Shown here: piece after piece, positions 20,636 through 29,929 of the stretch
How the letters are laid out: each line of letters opens with the position of its first letter
Numbering within the stretch: the first letter of the stretch is position 1
From: Cellvibrionales bacterium
GTDB taxonomy: Bacteria > Pseudomonadota > Gammaproteobacteria > Pseudomonadales > JAHEIH01
Assembly: GCA_024639455.1 (NCBI GenBank)
Contig: JAHEIH010000001.1
Location: forward strand, 62,001-126,000
Direction of reading: 5' to 3'
Length of the DNA: 64,000 bases
Made by a program: the position numbers and the translations under genes
Notes under the pieces: generated by a model
What the model saw: the letters and a program-made list of their open reading frames with translations, nothing else
Databases searched by the model: none
What the model was told of the DNA's origin: nothing

Positions 20636-21355
20636 ATGGCGTCGCGAGAAAGCCCATACAAAAATTTGAAGTTTCTCATCATCGATGATTTTCCGGCCAT
20701 GTGTAAGCAGATCGAAAGGATCCTGAGCAGCGCCGGCGCTGAATCGATTGATATCGTCTACAATGGTGAAAAAGCGTTATTGGCGTGTAGTAAGCAGAAA
20801 TACGACGTTATATTTGCCGATTTTAATCTCGGCGCAGGCAAGAACGGCCAGCAGCTGCTCGAAGAGCTACGGCATCGCAAACTGCTCAAGTCGACCTGCG
20901 CTTATATTATGATCACCGCCGAAGCCACTAAGGACTTCGTGTTCGGTGCATTAGAATTCTCCCCCGACGCCTACCTCAATAAACCCTTTAATCAGGCTGA
21001 ATTGCTACAGCGCCTTCAGCGCATTGTGGCAGAGAAGCAATCCATTGCTCCCGTACTTATGGCGGAAGAGTCGGGCAACATCGAATTGGCTATCGAATTG
21101 TGTATTTCTGGCATTCAAACCGATGCTAAACGGCGCACTAGCTACATGAAGATGCTGGGTGACTTTTACATGCGTAGCGGTAAGTGTCTGAAAGCAAAAG
21201 GGTGTTTGATCAAGTGCTGTCCGTGCGTGAGTTGGACTGGGCCAAGTTGGGCAAGGCGCGGTGCCACTTTGAGTTGGAAGAGTACGATCAAGCAAACGCT
21301 ATTTTGGCGCCGATGTTGGCGCAAAACACACCTCACATGGAAGCCTACGATTTAA
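20636..21355 (+). CDS. Response regulator receiver domain protein, 5' part of a frameshifted gene
   Basis: The first 180 or so residues form a CheY-like receiver domain with the acidic pair D17/D18, phosphoacceptor D62 (VIFADFNL), the conserved Thr in MITAEA and Lys in NKPF, then a linker and the start of a TPR helix (MKMLGDFYMRSGK). After 21183 the frame reads Cys/Trp-rich sequence with no sense of a protein and stops at 21355. The natural continuation is in the -1 frame from 21184. The ancestral gene was probably one 20636-22257 frame of about 540 codons. An otherwise perfect TATAAT hexamer lies at 20601-20606, without a clear -35. Confidence 0.8.
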   Translation: MASRESPYKNLKFLIIDDFPAMCKQIERILSSAGAESIDIVYNGEKALLACSKQKYDVIFADFNLGAGKNGQQLLEELRHRKLLKSTCAYIMITAEATKDFVFGALEFSPDAYLNKPFNQAELLQRLQRIVAEKQSIAPVLMAEESGNIELAIELCISGIQTDAKRRTSYMKMLGDFYMRSGKCLKAKGCLIKCCPCVSWTGPSWARRGATLSWKSTIKQTLFWRRCWRKTHLTWKPTI

Positions 21356-22257
21356 TGGCGGCCGTTGCCTCTAAAAGAGGCGATAATCGAGGTGTCCAGG
21401 CAGTATTGGAGCATGCGGTCTCGGTTTCACCACGGTCGGTAAAACGACAAAAACAACTCGCCAATGTGGCAGAGGAAAATAACGATCTGATCGCCGCTGA
21501 ATCGGCCCACAAGAATGCTATGAAGTCTTCCGAGCACTCCATGCATGAGGGGCCCAACATGTACCTCGATTACGCCAACAGTGTGAACAAAATGATGGCG
21601 ATTCAAGGCCCGGAAAATAGCGACCGCTTTAAGGAGTCGCAACGTGTACTCAGTAAGGTAAAACAGAAATTTAGAGATCCGCTGGTAAGTATGCGAGTGG
21701 ATATGGCGTCGAGTACCGCTAATTTGCTAACGGGTAACGAGGCCGAAGCGAAAGCACTTATGGCGAAAGTCGAAACCGATTACGCCTTACTTGAAGGTCA
21801 AATGGGGGCATCAATAGGCCCTGAGTCGCGTCTAGAATTCGCTAATCTTTTGGTGACTAATGGTGAGCAAGAGCGTGCACAAGATGTCCTCAAGGCGCTG
21901 GCTGCCGACTATCCTGATGACGAAGTGCTCGGTAAGAAAATCGATCGCGCCTCGTTTGAGCCACTCTCCCAACGTGGTAAAGCGGCGGCGATTAAACTCA
22001 ACGGAGAAGGTAAGGCCTTGTTGCAGGAGAAAAACTTCGATGCCGCGGTGGAATTGTTTACCAAAGCCCTCGATTTGTACCCCAACAATATTGGTTTGAA
22101 ACTCAATTTAGTCCTCGCCCAAGTACAGAGAATGCAGGTGTTAGGGCGTGATGCAGAATCTACTACCTATTGCCGTGACTTGCTTGACTCTTTGGGTGAG
22201 CTGCCTACCAGCAGTGAATTCTTCAAGCTCTATCAAACCTTGAGGCAGTCGCTGTAA
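21184..22257 (+). CDS. TPR-repeat region, 3' part of a frameshifted response-regulator gene
   Basis: This frame (357 codons from a GTG) encodes a helical, tetratricopeptide-repeat protein. It opens mid-repeat with SESKRVFDQVLSVRELDW, has repeats such as YDQANAILAPMLAQNTPHMEAYDLMA and, near the end, NFDAAVELFTKALDLYPNN. Joining it to the upstream frame at AAG/GTG (21181-21186) gives an unbroken TPR helix, as if one G of a GG pair had been lost. I see no ribosome site for an independent start at 21184. It is 4 bases from the next gene, a kinase-like protein. I infer one broken gene; sequencing error is equally possible. Confidence 0.78.
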   Translation: MSESKRVFDQVLSVRELDWAKLGKARCHFELEEYDQANAILAPMLAQNTPHMEAYDLMAAVASKRGDNRGVQAVLEHAVSVSPRSVKRQKQLANVAEENNDLIAAESAHKNAMKSSEHSMHEGPNMYLDYANSVNKMMAIQGPENSDRFKESQRVLSKVKQKFRDPLVSMRVDMASSTANLLTGNEAEAKALMAKVETDYALLEGQMGASIGPESRLEFANLLVTNGEQERAQDVLKALAADYPDDEVLGKKIDRASFEPLSQRGKAAAIKLNGEGKALLQEKNFDAAVELFTKALDLYPNNIGLKLNLVLAQVQRMQVLGRDAESTTYCRDLLDSLGELPTSSEFFKLYQTLRQSL

Positions 22258-22261
22258 GGCC

Positions 22262-22954
22262 ATGGCTGCCCCCGATACGAGTAATATCGATTTTTCAATG
22301 CTGCTGGCATCAGCCGCGCACGATATGAAAAACTCCCTCGGTATGCTGCTCTCTACCTTGGATCAAATGGATTCGACGACAAGTGAAAGTTCGCAGCAAT
22401 TGCGTGGTTACTTCTCACTGCTGCGCGGCGAGGCAAGCCGTATCAATAACGATCTTATTTATCTTCTGAGCCTGTATCGGTTACAGAATAAACAGCTTCA
22501 AGCCAACGTTGACGAAGTCTACGTCCCCGAATTTTTTGAGGATCAGCAGTTGCGCCACGCCGTACTCTTGCAGGCCTTCGATGTCGCGTTAGACATCGAT
22601 GTGGCGGAAGATGTGGTGGCTTACTTTGATGCCGAATTGATTGCTGGTGTGTTGAATAACGCCATCGTCAATGCCGCCAAGTACACACAAAGTGTGATTA
22701 GTCTGTGGGCTGATTTGCGGGATGGCGGTGTCGTCATTGAAGTGCGAGACGATGGTCCTGGATTTCCTGAGGGGATGATCGATGAAAACCAAGACTATCA
22801 ACGCGGCGTGAGTTTTAAGTCTGGAAGTACTAATTTAGGGCTGTTTTTTTCCAATCATATCGCCGCGCTTCATACCAATGCCGGCGTAGTGGGGCGCATT
22901 GAATTGCTCAATGGCCCCAATGGCGGCGGCATTTTTCGCCTAGTGCTGCCCTAG
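22262..22954 (+). CDS. Short sensor histidine kinase, no sensor domain
   Basis: A 230-residue two-component kinase-like protein. It has an H-box AAHDMKNSL with candidate phosphoacceptor His20, then a helical dimerisation region, an N-box ([13 protein letters not shown]), a G1 box ([10 protein letters not shown]) and a G2 box ([15 protein letters not shown]). No membrane segment or input domain is present, so it must take its signal through a partner. Its place 4 bases after the broken receiver-TPR gene makes that protein the likely partner. Its last 15 bases overlap the convergent pdxJ-like gene. Confidence 0.85.
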   Translation: MAAPDTSNIDFSMLLASAAHDMKNSLGMLLSTLDQMDSTTSESSQQLRGYFSLLRGEASRINNDLIYLLSLYRLQNKQLQANVDEVYVPEFFEDQQLRHAVLLQAFDVALDIDVAEDVVAYFDAELIAGVLNNAIVNAAKYTQSVISLWADLRDGGVVIEVRDDGPGFPEGMIDENQDYQRGVSFKSGSTNLGLFFSNHIAALHTNAGVVGRIELLNGPNGGGIFRLVLP

Positions 22955-23743
22955 TTGTTGGCAAAGGCGCGCGATACACTGTTTATAGGCGGTGACAGCG
23001 GGTCCCATGCCTATTGTAAGGGCGTCAACGGTTAGGGCGTGGCCAATCGAGACTTCTAAAATTCCTTCTATAGCCAAGAAGTCTTCTAAGTTATTTAAAT
23101 TAAGATCGTGTCCGGCATTCACGCCAAGTCCTGCCTCAAGTGCCGCAGCGGTGGCCTCGCGATAGCCTTGCCAAATGTCGTGCCAGTTGTCGCCCTCGGC
23201 GTGTGCTTTGGCGTAGGGCCCTGTATACCATTCGATGCGGTCAGCACCGATCGCTTTGGCGAGGGCCATTTGCTCTGGGATGGGGTCCATGAATAAGCTT
23301 ACGCGACTGCCGATAGCGTGCAATTGCTCAATGATAGGCACGAGGCGATCGCCATCGCGTGCCAGATCGAAGCCGTGATCCGAGGTGAGTTGTGCGTCGC
23401 CATCGGGTACCAGGGTGCACTGCGCGGGTCGGCACATGGCTACCAACTCCATAAAACCGGGGTAGTCACCCACGTGGTCATATTTGCTTTTTTGCGCTGG
23501 CGCGAAGGGGTTGCCCTCGATATTGAATTCTACCGAGATGGCTTGGGCTAGATCCAAACAGTCGCTGGCGCGAATGTGACGTTGATCCGGGCGCGGGTGC
23601 ACGGTAATGCCATCGGCGCCGGCATCAATGCACACTTGAGCAAATGTGACGACATCTGGAATGGCGGTGACCCGAGAATTGCGAATCAGGGCAATTTTAT
23701 TCAGGTTGACGCTTAGTGCGGTGCGAGGGTGGGGACTATTCAT
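22940..23743 (-). CDS. pdxJ: Pyridoxine 5'-phosphate synthase, PdxJ family (variant form)
   Basis: PdxJ condenses 3-amino-2-oxopropyl phosphate and deoxyxylulose-5-phosphate to pyridoxine 5'-phosphate. The 267-residue protein opens [15 protein letters not shown] and has [24 protein letters not shown] and GVNAGHDLN, matching the family's substrate and catalytic regions. The wording NKIA and HPRPD is the form I associate with Bacteroidetes; E. coli-type PdxJ reads VNIDHIATLRNAR and HLREDRRHI. The ATG overlaps the cyclophilin stop by one base (TAATG). It lies away from the usual rnc-era-recO-pdxJ setting. Confidence 0.85.
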   Translation of the reverse strand: MNSPHPRTALSVNLNKIALIRNSRVTAIPDVVTFAQVCIDAGADGITVHPRPDQRHIRASDCLDLAQAISVEFNIEGNPFAPAQKSKYDHVGDYPGFMELVAMCRPAQCTLVPDGDAQLTSDHGFDLARDGDRLVPIIEQLHAIGSRVSLFMDPIPEQMALAKAIGADRIEWYTGPYAKAHAEGDNWHDIWQGYREATAAALEAGLGVNAGHDLNLNNLEDFLAIEGILEVSIGHALTVDALTIGMGPAVTAYKQCIARLCQQLGQH

Positions 23744-24309
23744 TAACGAATTCGCTCTGCCTTTATCAAGATGACCGGTTTAACAGGTACGTCTTCCATA
23801 CCAGCAACCACACCGGTTTCAACAAAACTCATATCATAGACCACTTCTTGGCCTTCGATCACGTTTCCAAATACGGTGTAGCCCCATTTCCCCATGCGAT
23901 AATCGAGGGAGCTATTCATGCGCAAGTTGATATAAAATTGGCTAGTGGCACTATTAGGGTCATCGCTACGTGCCATGGCAACAGTGAACCGCTCATTATA
24001 TAGACGATTTTTCGATTCGTTGACAATCGGCTGGTGGGTCTCTTTCTTGACTATGTCAGGGGTGAACCCGCCCCCTTGCACGACAAAACGGCGAATGATG
24101 CGGTGGAAAATGGTGTTGTCATAAAAGCCTTCATCCACGTAGCGCAAAAAGTTAGCGACCGTTACAGGAGACGCTTCGTGATAGAGTTCCAGCGTGAAAC
24201 TGCCCATATTGGTTTCGATGCGTACCTGTGGTGCGGCTTCAACCTGCGCTGTGGCATGGCTATTGAACAGCAGTTGACTCGTCAAGCATATAGCGAGCAG
24301 CCAGCGCAT
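23743..24309 (-). CDS. Periplasmic peptidyl-prolyl cis-trans isomerase, cyclophilin type
   Basis: Speeds proline isomerisation during protein folding. From the ATG at 24309 (TAATG overlap with the upstream stop; a GTG at 24318 is possible) it has 188 residues. A signal peptide [21 protein letters not shown] points to the periplasm. The cyclophilin core is visible as [25 protein letters not shown] (split across strands), [15 protein letters not shown] and the [16 protein letters not shown] segment. It resembles PpiA of other gammaproteobacteria. It lies in a tight operon with the SH3-domain gene and pdxJ. Confidence 0.9.
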   Translation of the reverse strand: MRWLLAICLTSQLLFNSHATAQVEAAPQVRIETNMGSFTLELYHEASPVTVANFLRYVDEGFYDNTIFHRIIRRFVVQGGGFTPDIVKKETHQPIVNESKNRLYNERFTVAMARSDDPNSATSQFYINLRMNSSLDYRMGKWGYTVFGNVIEGQEVVYDMSFVETGVVAGMEDVPVKPVILIKAERIR

Positions 24310-24968
24310 TAGAACCACTCCGAATGCTTTTTCTTGGCCGTTAAGTGGGGCACGATTAGCGCGATGATGACGCCAATTAGTACTGCAAATGCTCCGTACA
24401 ATATGAAATCACGGTTGTTCTGTTCCGCTAGGCGGGTGTTCTCGATGCGCAAAACGTCGAGCTCATTGATCAGATTGGAGTTTTCTAAGCGCAACTTGGC
24501 GTTGCTTTCATCTAGTTCAATGGTTTTGCCCGACACACTTTTGATACGCTCTAGCTCGTTGTTGCTATTGTCCAGTGCGGTTTGTAATTCTTCTGTAGTG
24601 CTCTTCAATTGTCGGTTTTCACTGTCTAATTGAAGCAGGCGCTGCTGAGTGGGTGAGGCGTTAGCTTTTAGGTTGGCTAACTCTTGCTGTACTTTGGCAA
24701 GTTGAATGCGTGCACTGGGCTCACTCATCAAATATTGGCTCGCCACCCAGCCGGTTTGGCCCTCAATACTGACGTTTACGTAGCCATTTTCAGCGGGTGT
24801 ATCGGTGACATTAAGGGCCGTCCCGGTTTGTAAGGACTTGATGATTCGGAACTGTGTGCCTGGGCCGCTACGTAATTGTATTTGAAGAACATCTGATACA
24901 TAGCGCGTTTCAGCACTCAAGGCCATGGAGAAGGCAAGTGCAAGCACAACTAATGATAGGTATCGCAT
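24309..24968 (-). CDS. SH3-domain membrane protein, TIGR04211/YgiM type
   Basis: A 219-residue envelope protein. In order: signal peptide (MRYLSLVVLALAFSMALSA), bacterial SH3 domain (about residues 20-80, TRYVSDVLQIQLRSGPGTQF to GWVASQYL), a long coiled coil (about 85-185, rich in Leu, Glu, Asn and Gln), and a C-terminal membrane helix (FAVLIGVIIALIVPHL) with a short basic tail. This layout is that of the YgiM/TIGR04211 family, whose role is unclear. A GGATCC-containing upstream region separates it from the YciI gene by 12 bases. Confidence 0.87.
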   Translation of the reverse strand: MRYLSLVVLALAFSMALSAETRYVSDVLQIQLRSGPGTQFRIIKSLQTGTALNVTDTPAENGYVNVSIEGQTGWVASQYLMSEPSARIQLAKVQQELANLKANASPTQQRLLQLDSENRQLKSTTEELQTALDNSNNELERIKSVSGKTIELDESNAKLRLENSNLINELDVLRIENTRLAEQNNRDFILYGAFAVLIGVIIALIVPHLTAKKKHSEWF

Positions 24969-24980
24969 CCTTGGATCCTT

Positions 24981-25280
24981 TTACGGGAGAACTTTTTTAA
25001 AGGGTTTAACGGTGACCTGCTGGTAAACGCCGGCTTCAATGTAGGGATCGGCATCGGCCCATGTTTGGGCGTCACTCAGGCTGGCAAATTCAGCGATGAC
25101 GGTACTGCCGGTAAAGCCTTCACTGCCTGGGTCTTCATTGTCGATGGCGGGCATGGGGCCGGCAACCAGCAAACGGCCAGCTTCAGCCAGAACGGTGAGT
25201 CTCGCTAGGTGATCGGGGCGGGCAGCCATGCGTTGCTCGAGGGTGCCTGGTTTGTCTTGTGCGTAGATGACATAGTACAT
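24981..25280 (-). CDS. yciI: YciI family protein
   Basis: A 99-residue protein of the YciI/DGPF fold, recognised by [49 protein letters not shown] and [20 protein letters not shown]. The conserved His in RPDHL and the DPY motif suggest a small enzyme active site, but no reaction is firmly known. It follows yciB at 10 bases on the same strand, the pairing also known in E. coli. Confidence 0.92.
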   Translation of the reverse strand: MYYVIYAQDKPGTLEQRMAARPDHLARLTVLAEAGRLLVAGPMPAIDNEDPGSEGFTGSTVIAEFASLSDAQTWADADPYIEAGVYQQVTVKPFKKVLP

Positions 25281-25290
25281 GTGGTTGTCC

Positions 25291-25881
25291 TTACAGGCTT
25301 TCGCTGCTTTCGTTTTCTTTTAAATGGGGCGCTATCATAACGACCGTTACGACCATCATGGCCAGGGTGAATCCTAACGATGAATAGAGTTTATAGCTCA
25401 CCCAGAACGACTCACTGTAGGTTTTGGCGACCCATATATTGAGCGTGCCAACCACACTGAAATTGGCTATCCATACATAACTCAAGCGGGTCCAAAGTGC
25501 CTTTGGTAGATCCATTTGAGCACCGAGGGTGCGTTCGAGTAAATTTTTCTCTCCCACCCAGTGGCTGGCGAGAAAAACCAATGCCAGAGCCCAGTTGAAT
25601 ATGGTAGGCTTCCACTGTATGAAACTCTGATCGCGCAAAGATACCGTCAGCGTGCCGAAAACAACCACTGCCAGCCATGTCCAAAACAAACGTTTTTCTA
25701 TATGGCCTGTTGTCAGCTTGGCCAACAGCAGTTGCAAAGTTGTGGCCAGCATTAGTACCAAGGTGGCGCTGAAGATGCCATCTAGGGTGTATTGCCACTC
25801 GCCTAGTGAGACGGTTTGTCCCGACATTTGGTAAGTGGCGAAAAAAAGGACGATCGGAATAAATTCTAGAATTTGTTGCAT
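25291..25881 (-). CDS. yciB: Intracellular septation protein A, YciB
   Basis: Inner membrane protein of 196 residues with about five hydrophobic helices, also called IspZ. It begins [21 protein letters not shown], the usual opening (QFLDFIPLVLFFA in others), and has [25 protein letters not shown] and [14 protein letters not shown]. The family is linked to cell envelope synthesis and division. It lies divergent to the PHP-domain gene, with 90 bases between them. Confidence 0.93.
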   Translation of the reverse strand: MQQILEFIPIVLFFATYQMSGQTVSLGEWQYTLDGIFSATLVLMLATTLQLLLAKLTTGHIEKRLFWTWLAVVVFGTLTVSLRDQSFIQWKPTIFNWALALVFLASHWVGEKNLLERTLGAQMDLPKALWTRLSYVWIANFSVVGTLNIWVAKTYSESFWVSYKLYSSLGFTLAMMVVTVVMIAPHLKENESSESL

Positions 25882-25971
25882 GGTACCGTGTCTTAAGTGG
25901 GCTATGTCTTAGCGATGTATGATACCTCGATAGATCTCTCAGTGCTATGTAGAATAAGGAGTTGAGCGTAA

Positions 25972-26838
25972 TTGGCGCCTTTTGATAACGTTGACCTACA
26001 TTGTCACACCACCGCCTCGGACGGGCGGTTGTCGCCAGCGGCATTGTTGCAGTTGGCGCTGGATCGTGGTGTCGATTTATTGGCGATCACCGATCACGAC
26101 AATGCTGAGGGTCATCGGCAGGCAAGGGCGATCATGGCGTCGCGCGCCGAGGATTTTAGCTCGCTAACGCTGGTGTCTGGGGTCGAGTTTTCGACCTTGT
26201 GGCGCGGTTTAAATATCCATCTTGTTGGGCTCGGTGTCGAAGTGAATAGCGAGGCCTTTCTTGAGGCTGAGCAGCAACAGGCTGCAGCCCGCTCGGCGCG
26301 GGCAAAGACGATTGCGGCGCGACTGTGTAAAAAAGGGTTGCCAGATGTTTATCAGGCGGCACTTGAAATGGCCTCGTCGCCCACCGCCATAGGTCGGCCA
26401 CATTTTGCGCAAGCCCTCATCGATGCAGGGGTAGTCAAAGATTTCGACGAAGCCTTCAATAAATGGCTGGGCTCCGGCAAGATCGGTGATGTAAAAGTCA
26501 TGTGGCCAACCGTGACTGAGGCGATTAACTGGATCAAAGGTGCCGGTGGTGTGGCGGTGTTGGCCCATCCGCACAAGTACAAAATGTCGCGCACTAAATT
26601 GTGCGATTTGTTGGCAGAATTTTCCGCGGCAGGCGGCGAGGCGATGGAAATCGCGTTTTGTCAGCAGCGTGGAGATGAGCAGCGCGATTTAGCGCGTCTT
26701 GCTCGTCAGTTTGAATTAGCGGCTTCGCGAGCGAGCGACTATCATGGCGACCATATGCCATGGAATGCCCTCGGCAAAGCTAATCAGATTGTTACTGGTG
26801 TGACGCCAGTATGGGAAAAGTATTCACTAGGACGATGA
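25972..26838 (+). CDS. rnm: PHP-domain 3',5'-nucleoside bisphosphate phosphatase / RNase AM
   Basis: A 288-residue PHP-domain phosphoesterase of the TrpH/YciV family. Metal-binding motifs seen are VDLHCHTTASDGRLSP, AITDHDNAEGH, SGVEFST and AVLAHPHKYKM. The E. coli member removes 5' nucleotides from rRNA ends and cleaves 3',5'-nucleoside bisphosphates. The start is a TTG at 25972: it is the earliest possible (in-frame TAA directly before it) and has an AAGGAG site 10 bases upstream. yciO follows after one base. Confidence 0.9.
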   Translation: MAPFDNVDLHCHTTASDGRLSPAALLQLALDRGVDLLAITDHDNAEGHRQARAIMASRAEDFSSLTLVSGVEFSTLWRGLNIHLVGLGVEVNSEAFLEAEQQQAAARSARAKTIAARLCKKGLPDVYQAALEMASSPTAIGRPHFAQALIDAGVVKDFDEAFNKWLGSGKIGDVKVMWPTVTEAINWIKGAGGVAVLAHPHKYKMSRTKLCDLLAEFSAAGGEAMEIAFCQQRGDEQRDLARLARQFELAASRASDYHGDHMPWNALGKANQIVTGVTPVWEKYSLGR

Positions 26839-26839
26839 C

Positions 26840-27463
26840 ATGAGTCAGTTTTTTCAAATTCATCCGGATAACCCGCAGAAGCGTCTGATCGCACAAGCGG
26901 CGCAGATCCTAAAAGAGGGGGGCATTATTGCCTACCCAACAGATTCGGCCTACGCACTCGGTTGTCATTTGGATGATAAAGCGGCGCTAGAGCGTATCCG
27001 TCGTATTCGCCAACTAGATGACAAACACAACTTTACCTTGGTCTGTAGTGACTTATCGCAGGCATCAAATTATGCGCGCTTTGACAACCACAATTTTCGC
27101 TTGATAAAGGCGCACACGCCTGGTGCTTATACCTTTATTCTGCGCGCTACGGGCGAAGTACCGCGCCGTTTGCAGCACCCGAAGCGCAAAACCGTTGGCC
27201 TGCGCGTTCCGGCTAACAATATCGCCTTGGATTTATTGGCGGCGCACGGTGAGCCTATTATGAGTGTGTCGTTGATCTTGCCCGGTGAGAAACTGCCGAT
27301 GCTTGACCCCTACGACATTCGTGAGGCCCTTGAGCATGAAGTGGACTTGGTGATCGATGGCGGTTACTGTGGCGTTGACCCTACCACTGTCATTGACTTG
27401 TCGGGCGACGAACCCGAGCTTATCCGTCAAGGGGTGGGTGACGCGGCGCCTTTCGGGCTGTAG
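26840..27463 (+). CDS. yciO: YciO/Sua5/YrdC-type protein
   Basis: A 207-residue YrdC-fold protein. GGIIAYPTDSAYALGCHLDDK, RIRQLDDKHNFTLVC and RLQHPKRKTVGLRVP match the YciO branch. The sister protein TsaC makes threonylcarbamoyl-AMP for tRNA t6A; YciO's own contribution is less clear. It sits one base after the YciV-like gene, the same neighbour as in E. coli, which supports YciO over TsaC. Confidence 0.9.
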   Translation: MSQFFQIHPDNPQKRLIAQAAQILKEGGIIAYPTDSAYALGCHLDDKAALERIRRIRQLDDKHNFTLVCSDLSQASNYARFDNHNFRLIKAHTPGAYTFILRATGEVPRRLQHPKRKTVGLRVPANNIALDLLAAHGEPIMSVSLILPGEKLPMLDPYDIREALEHEVDLVIDGGYCGVDPTTVIDLSGDEPELIRQGVGDAAPFGL

Positions 27464-27491
27464 TTTACCCAGCGTTGTTTGGCGCTATAAT
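27464..27491 (+). promoter_or_regulatory. Likely sigma-70 promoter for scpAB-rluB
   Basis: A perfect TATAAT (27486-27491) is preceded at 16 bases by TTTACC (27464-27469), four of six matches to the -35 consensus. The -10 is flanked by GGCGC on both sides. It lies at the yciO stop and 22 bases before the scpA start. Confidence 0.45.
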
Positions 27492-27513
27492 GGCGCAAAA
27501 CGTGAGTATTTAA

Positions 27514-28392
27514 GTGAGCGAAAACGAGCAACACACAGCCAGCGTAATAGCGAATTCCCCTGCGCACGTCGTCCAGGGGGAGATGCCGTTTGCCTTGGTG
27601 ATGGGTCAGCCGCTCACCGAGATGCCTAAAGATCTCTATATTCCTCCCGATGCCCTGGAAGTTTTTTTAGAGGCTTTTGAGGGGCCGCTCGATCTGTTGC
27701 TCTATCTTATTCGCCGGCAAAATATTGATATTCTTGAAATTAATGTCGCTGAGATTACCACCCAGTACATGTCCTATGTCGATCTGATGGAAGCGGTGCA
27801 GTTCGAATTGGCGGCCGAGTATTTGGTCATGGCGGCGATGTTGGCGGAAATTAAATCGCGTATGTTGTTGCCGCGCTCGAAAGAGGGTGAAGATGATGAT
27901 GAGAATGATCCACGCATGGATCTTATTCGTCGCTTGCAAGAGTACGAGCGCTTCAAACAGGCGGCGGAGGATATTGATGCGCTGCCTCGGGTAGGACGAG
28001 ATTTTTACACGGCAGCGGCTGAAATCCCCACGCTGCAAAAAGTTGTTCGTCACCCTGAAGTCGATATGCAAGAGATGCTGATTGCGTTGGCAGAAGTTCT
28101 GCGTCGCGCTGATATGTTTGAGTCGCACCAAGTGACGCGCGAAAAACTCTCTACGCGCGAGCGCATGAGTCATGTCCTGGAGCGTTTGGAGAGTGGCCAA
28201 TTTCAACCTTTTGTCTCGCTGTTCGATCACGCCGAGGGACGCCTTGGGGTTGTGGTGACCTTTTTGGCGATCATGGAGTTGATCAAAGAGTCGCTGCTGG
28301 AAATTGTCCAAACCGAAACCTTTGGCGCGATACATGTGCGTTTGCGGCGCAATGACTCGCCCCTGTCGGAGGATGTAGAATATGAAGGTTGA
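27514..28392 (+). CDS. scpA: Segregation and condensation protein A
   Basis: Kleisin subunit of the SMC-ScpAB condensin that organises the chromosome. The product has 292 residues from a GTG start. The ScpA signature is visible in LEVFLEAFEGPLDLLLYLIRRQNIDILEI, followed by ITTQYMSYVDLM and, at the C-terminal winged-helix end, VVTFLAIMELIKE. The first 45 or so residues are poorly conserved and the GTG lacks a strong ribosome site, so the true start could be a little later. It overlaps scpB by 11 bases. Confidence 0.93.
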   Translation: MSENEQHTASVIANSPAHVVQGEMPFALVMGQPLTEMPKDLYIPPDALEVFLEAFEGPLDLLLYLIRRQNIDILEINVAEITTQYMSYVDLMEAVQFELAAEYLVMAAMLAEIKSRMLLPRSKEGEDDDENDPRMDLIRRLQEYERFKQAAEDIDALPRVGRDFYTAAAEIPTLQKVVRHPEVDMQEMLIALAEVLRRADMFESHQVTREKLSTRERMSHVLERLESGQFQPFVSLFDHAEGRLGVVVTFLAIMELIKESLLEIVQTETFGAIHVRLRRNDSPLSEDVEYEG

Positions 28393-29092
28393 GCAGATTG
28401 CGCGCATTCTTGAGGGTGCCATGCTGTCTTTTAATAAACCTATGTCTGAAACGCAGATGGAGAATTTGTTTCTCGAGGATGAGCGTCCCGCTAAACAAGA
28501 CATACGCGCGGCATTGGCACTACTTTTAACGCAATGCGAAGGCCGCGGGGTTGAGCTCAATGAGGTGGCGAGTGGTTGGCGTTACCAGGTATGTCAGGAT
28601 GTCTCGCCATGGGTCAGTCGGCTGTGGGACGAGCGCCCCCAGCGCTATTCTCGTGCGCTGTTGGAGACCTTGGCGCTTGTCGCGTATAGACAGCCAATTA
28701 CGCGTGGCGAAATCGAAGATATACGTGGTGTGGCCGTGAGTTCCCATATCATGAAGACGTTGTTGGAGCGCGAGTGGGTAAAGGTTATTGGTCATCGCGA
28801 TGTACCTGGTCGTCCGGCCATGTACGCCACTACACGACAGTTTTTAGATTACTTTAATATGCAGAGTCTCAATCAATTGCCGAGTTTGGCTGAAATTAGA
28901 GACCTCGAAAAAATTAACCGCGAATTGGATCTCGACGATGCCGATCCAGAAGCAGCCAAGGTTGCTGAGGTAGTGCATGGTGAGGAGCAAGACGCAAACA
29001 CCAGCCCATTGGCGGATGATGTCCCTGCCAGCATCGCTGACGATAGCGACGAGGAAGACAAGCAGAACCCAAGTATGAGAGATGATAGTTAA
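28382..29092 (+). CDS. scpB: Segregation and condensation protein B
   Basis: Partner of ScpA in the SMC condensin. The 236-residue protein has tandem winged-helix domains: KVEQIARILEGAMLSFNKPMS at the start and RALLETLALVAYRQPITRGEIEDIRG in the second domain. The tail after residue 190 is acidic and rich in Asp/Glu/Ala, common in pseudomonad ScpB. The start overlaps scpA and the stop is 3 bases before rluB. Confidence 0.94.
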   Translation: MKVEQIARILEGAMLSFNKPMSETQMENLFLEDERPAKQDIRAALALLLTQCEGRGVELNEVASGWRYQVCQDVSPWVSRLWDERPQRYSRALLETLALVAYRQPITRGEIEDIRGVAVSSHIMKTLLEREWVKVIGHRDVPGRPAMYATTRQFLDYFNMQSLNQLPSLAEIRDLEKINRELDLDDADPEAAKVAEVVHGEEQDANTSPLADDVPASIADDSDEEDKQNPSMRDDS

Positions 29093-29095
29093 CGC

Positions 29096-29929
29096 ATGAG
29101 CGAAAAAATTCAAAAAGTCTTAGCCCGTGCGGGCTTGGGTTCACGACGCGAGATAGAAACCTGGATCGAAGCCGGTCGCATTAAGGTAGGCGGCGAGCTT
29201 GCCACACTGGGTGATCGAATCGAAGACGGGCAAACGGTATATCTCGATGGTAAACCACTGAAACTACTCAAAGCACACGAAAAGCGTCGCAGGGTGTTGT
29301 TATACAACAAGCCAGAGGGTGAAATTTGTTCGCGCCGCGATCCTGAAGGTAGGCGCTCTGTGTTCGAAAGCTTGCCAAAGTTGAAGGGCGAGCGCTGGAT
29401 TGCGGTGGGTCGTTTGGACTACAACACTGCAGGACTGTTGCTCTTTACTACCGATGGAGAGTTGGCTAATGCACTGATGCATCCCTCTAATCAAATCGAG
29501 CGCGAATACGCCGTGCGAGTCATGGGTGAGGTGAGCGAGGAGTCGCTGGCAAATTTGCTGCAGGGAGTGATGTTGGATGATGGACTGGCAAAATTTGGCG
29601 ATATTCAGCCGGGGCGTAATGAGCGTGATGACAGTATAAACAAGTGGTATTACGTGACCCTGTGCGAGGGGCGTAACCGCGAAGTGCGCCGCTTGTGGGA
29701 GTCGCAGGGCTACACAGTAAGTCGTCTCAAGCGCGTGCGCTATGGCAATGTGTTCATCCCCTCTAAAGTTAAGTCAGGTCAGTGGATTGAACTTAGCGAC
29801 AAAGAGGTCAACACGGTGAGTGAGATGGCAAGCTTGCCAAGCTATGAAGGCCCTGAGTTGTTGCCTGCCGAGCGCCGCACCATGCAGCGCCAAGAGCGTA
29901 AAGCTAAGCCGCGCCGTGGAGGGCGTTAG
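29096..29929 (+). CDS. rluB: 23S rRNA pseudouridine synthase RluB
   Basis: Makes the pseudouridine at position 2605 (E. coli numbering) of 23S rRNA. The 277-residue protein has an N-terminal S4 RNA-binding domain ([19 protein letters not shown]) and the RsuA-type catalytic motif [19 protein letters not shown], whose Asp is the catalytic residue. The end is basic ([10 protein letters not shown]). scpA-scpB-rluB is a widespread order. Its last 26 bases overlap the convergent GGDEF-like gene. Confidence 0.95.
   Translation: MSEKIQKVLARAGLGSRREIETWIEAGRIKVGGELATLGDRIEDGQTVYLDGKPLKLLKAHEKRRRVLLYNKPEGEICSRRDPEGRRSVFESLPKLKGERWIAVGRLDYNTAGLLLFTTDGELANALMHPSNQIEREYAVRVMGEVSEESLANLLQGVMLDDGLAKFGDIQPGRNERDDSINKWYYVTLCEGRNREVRRLWESQGYTVSRLKRVRYGNVFIPSKVKSGQWIELSDKEVNTVSEMASLPSYEGPELLPAERRTMQRQERKAKPRRGGR

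Noticed and set aside
21184-21204. Programmed -1 frameshift site
   Set aside because: The nearby A-AAA-GGG run is not a standard X-XXY-YYZ slippery heptamer and I see no strong downstream hairpin; a one-base deletion explains it more simply.
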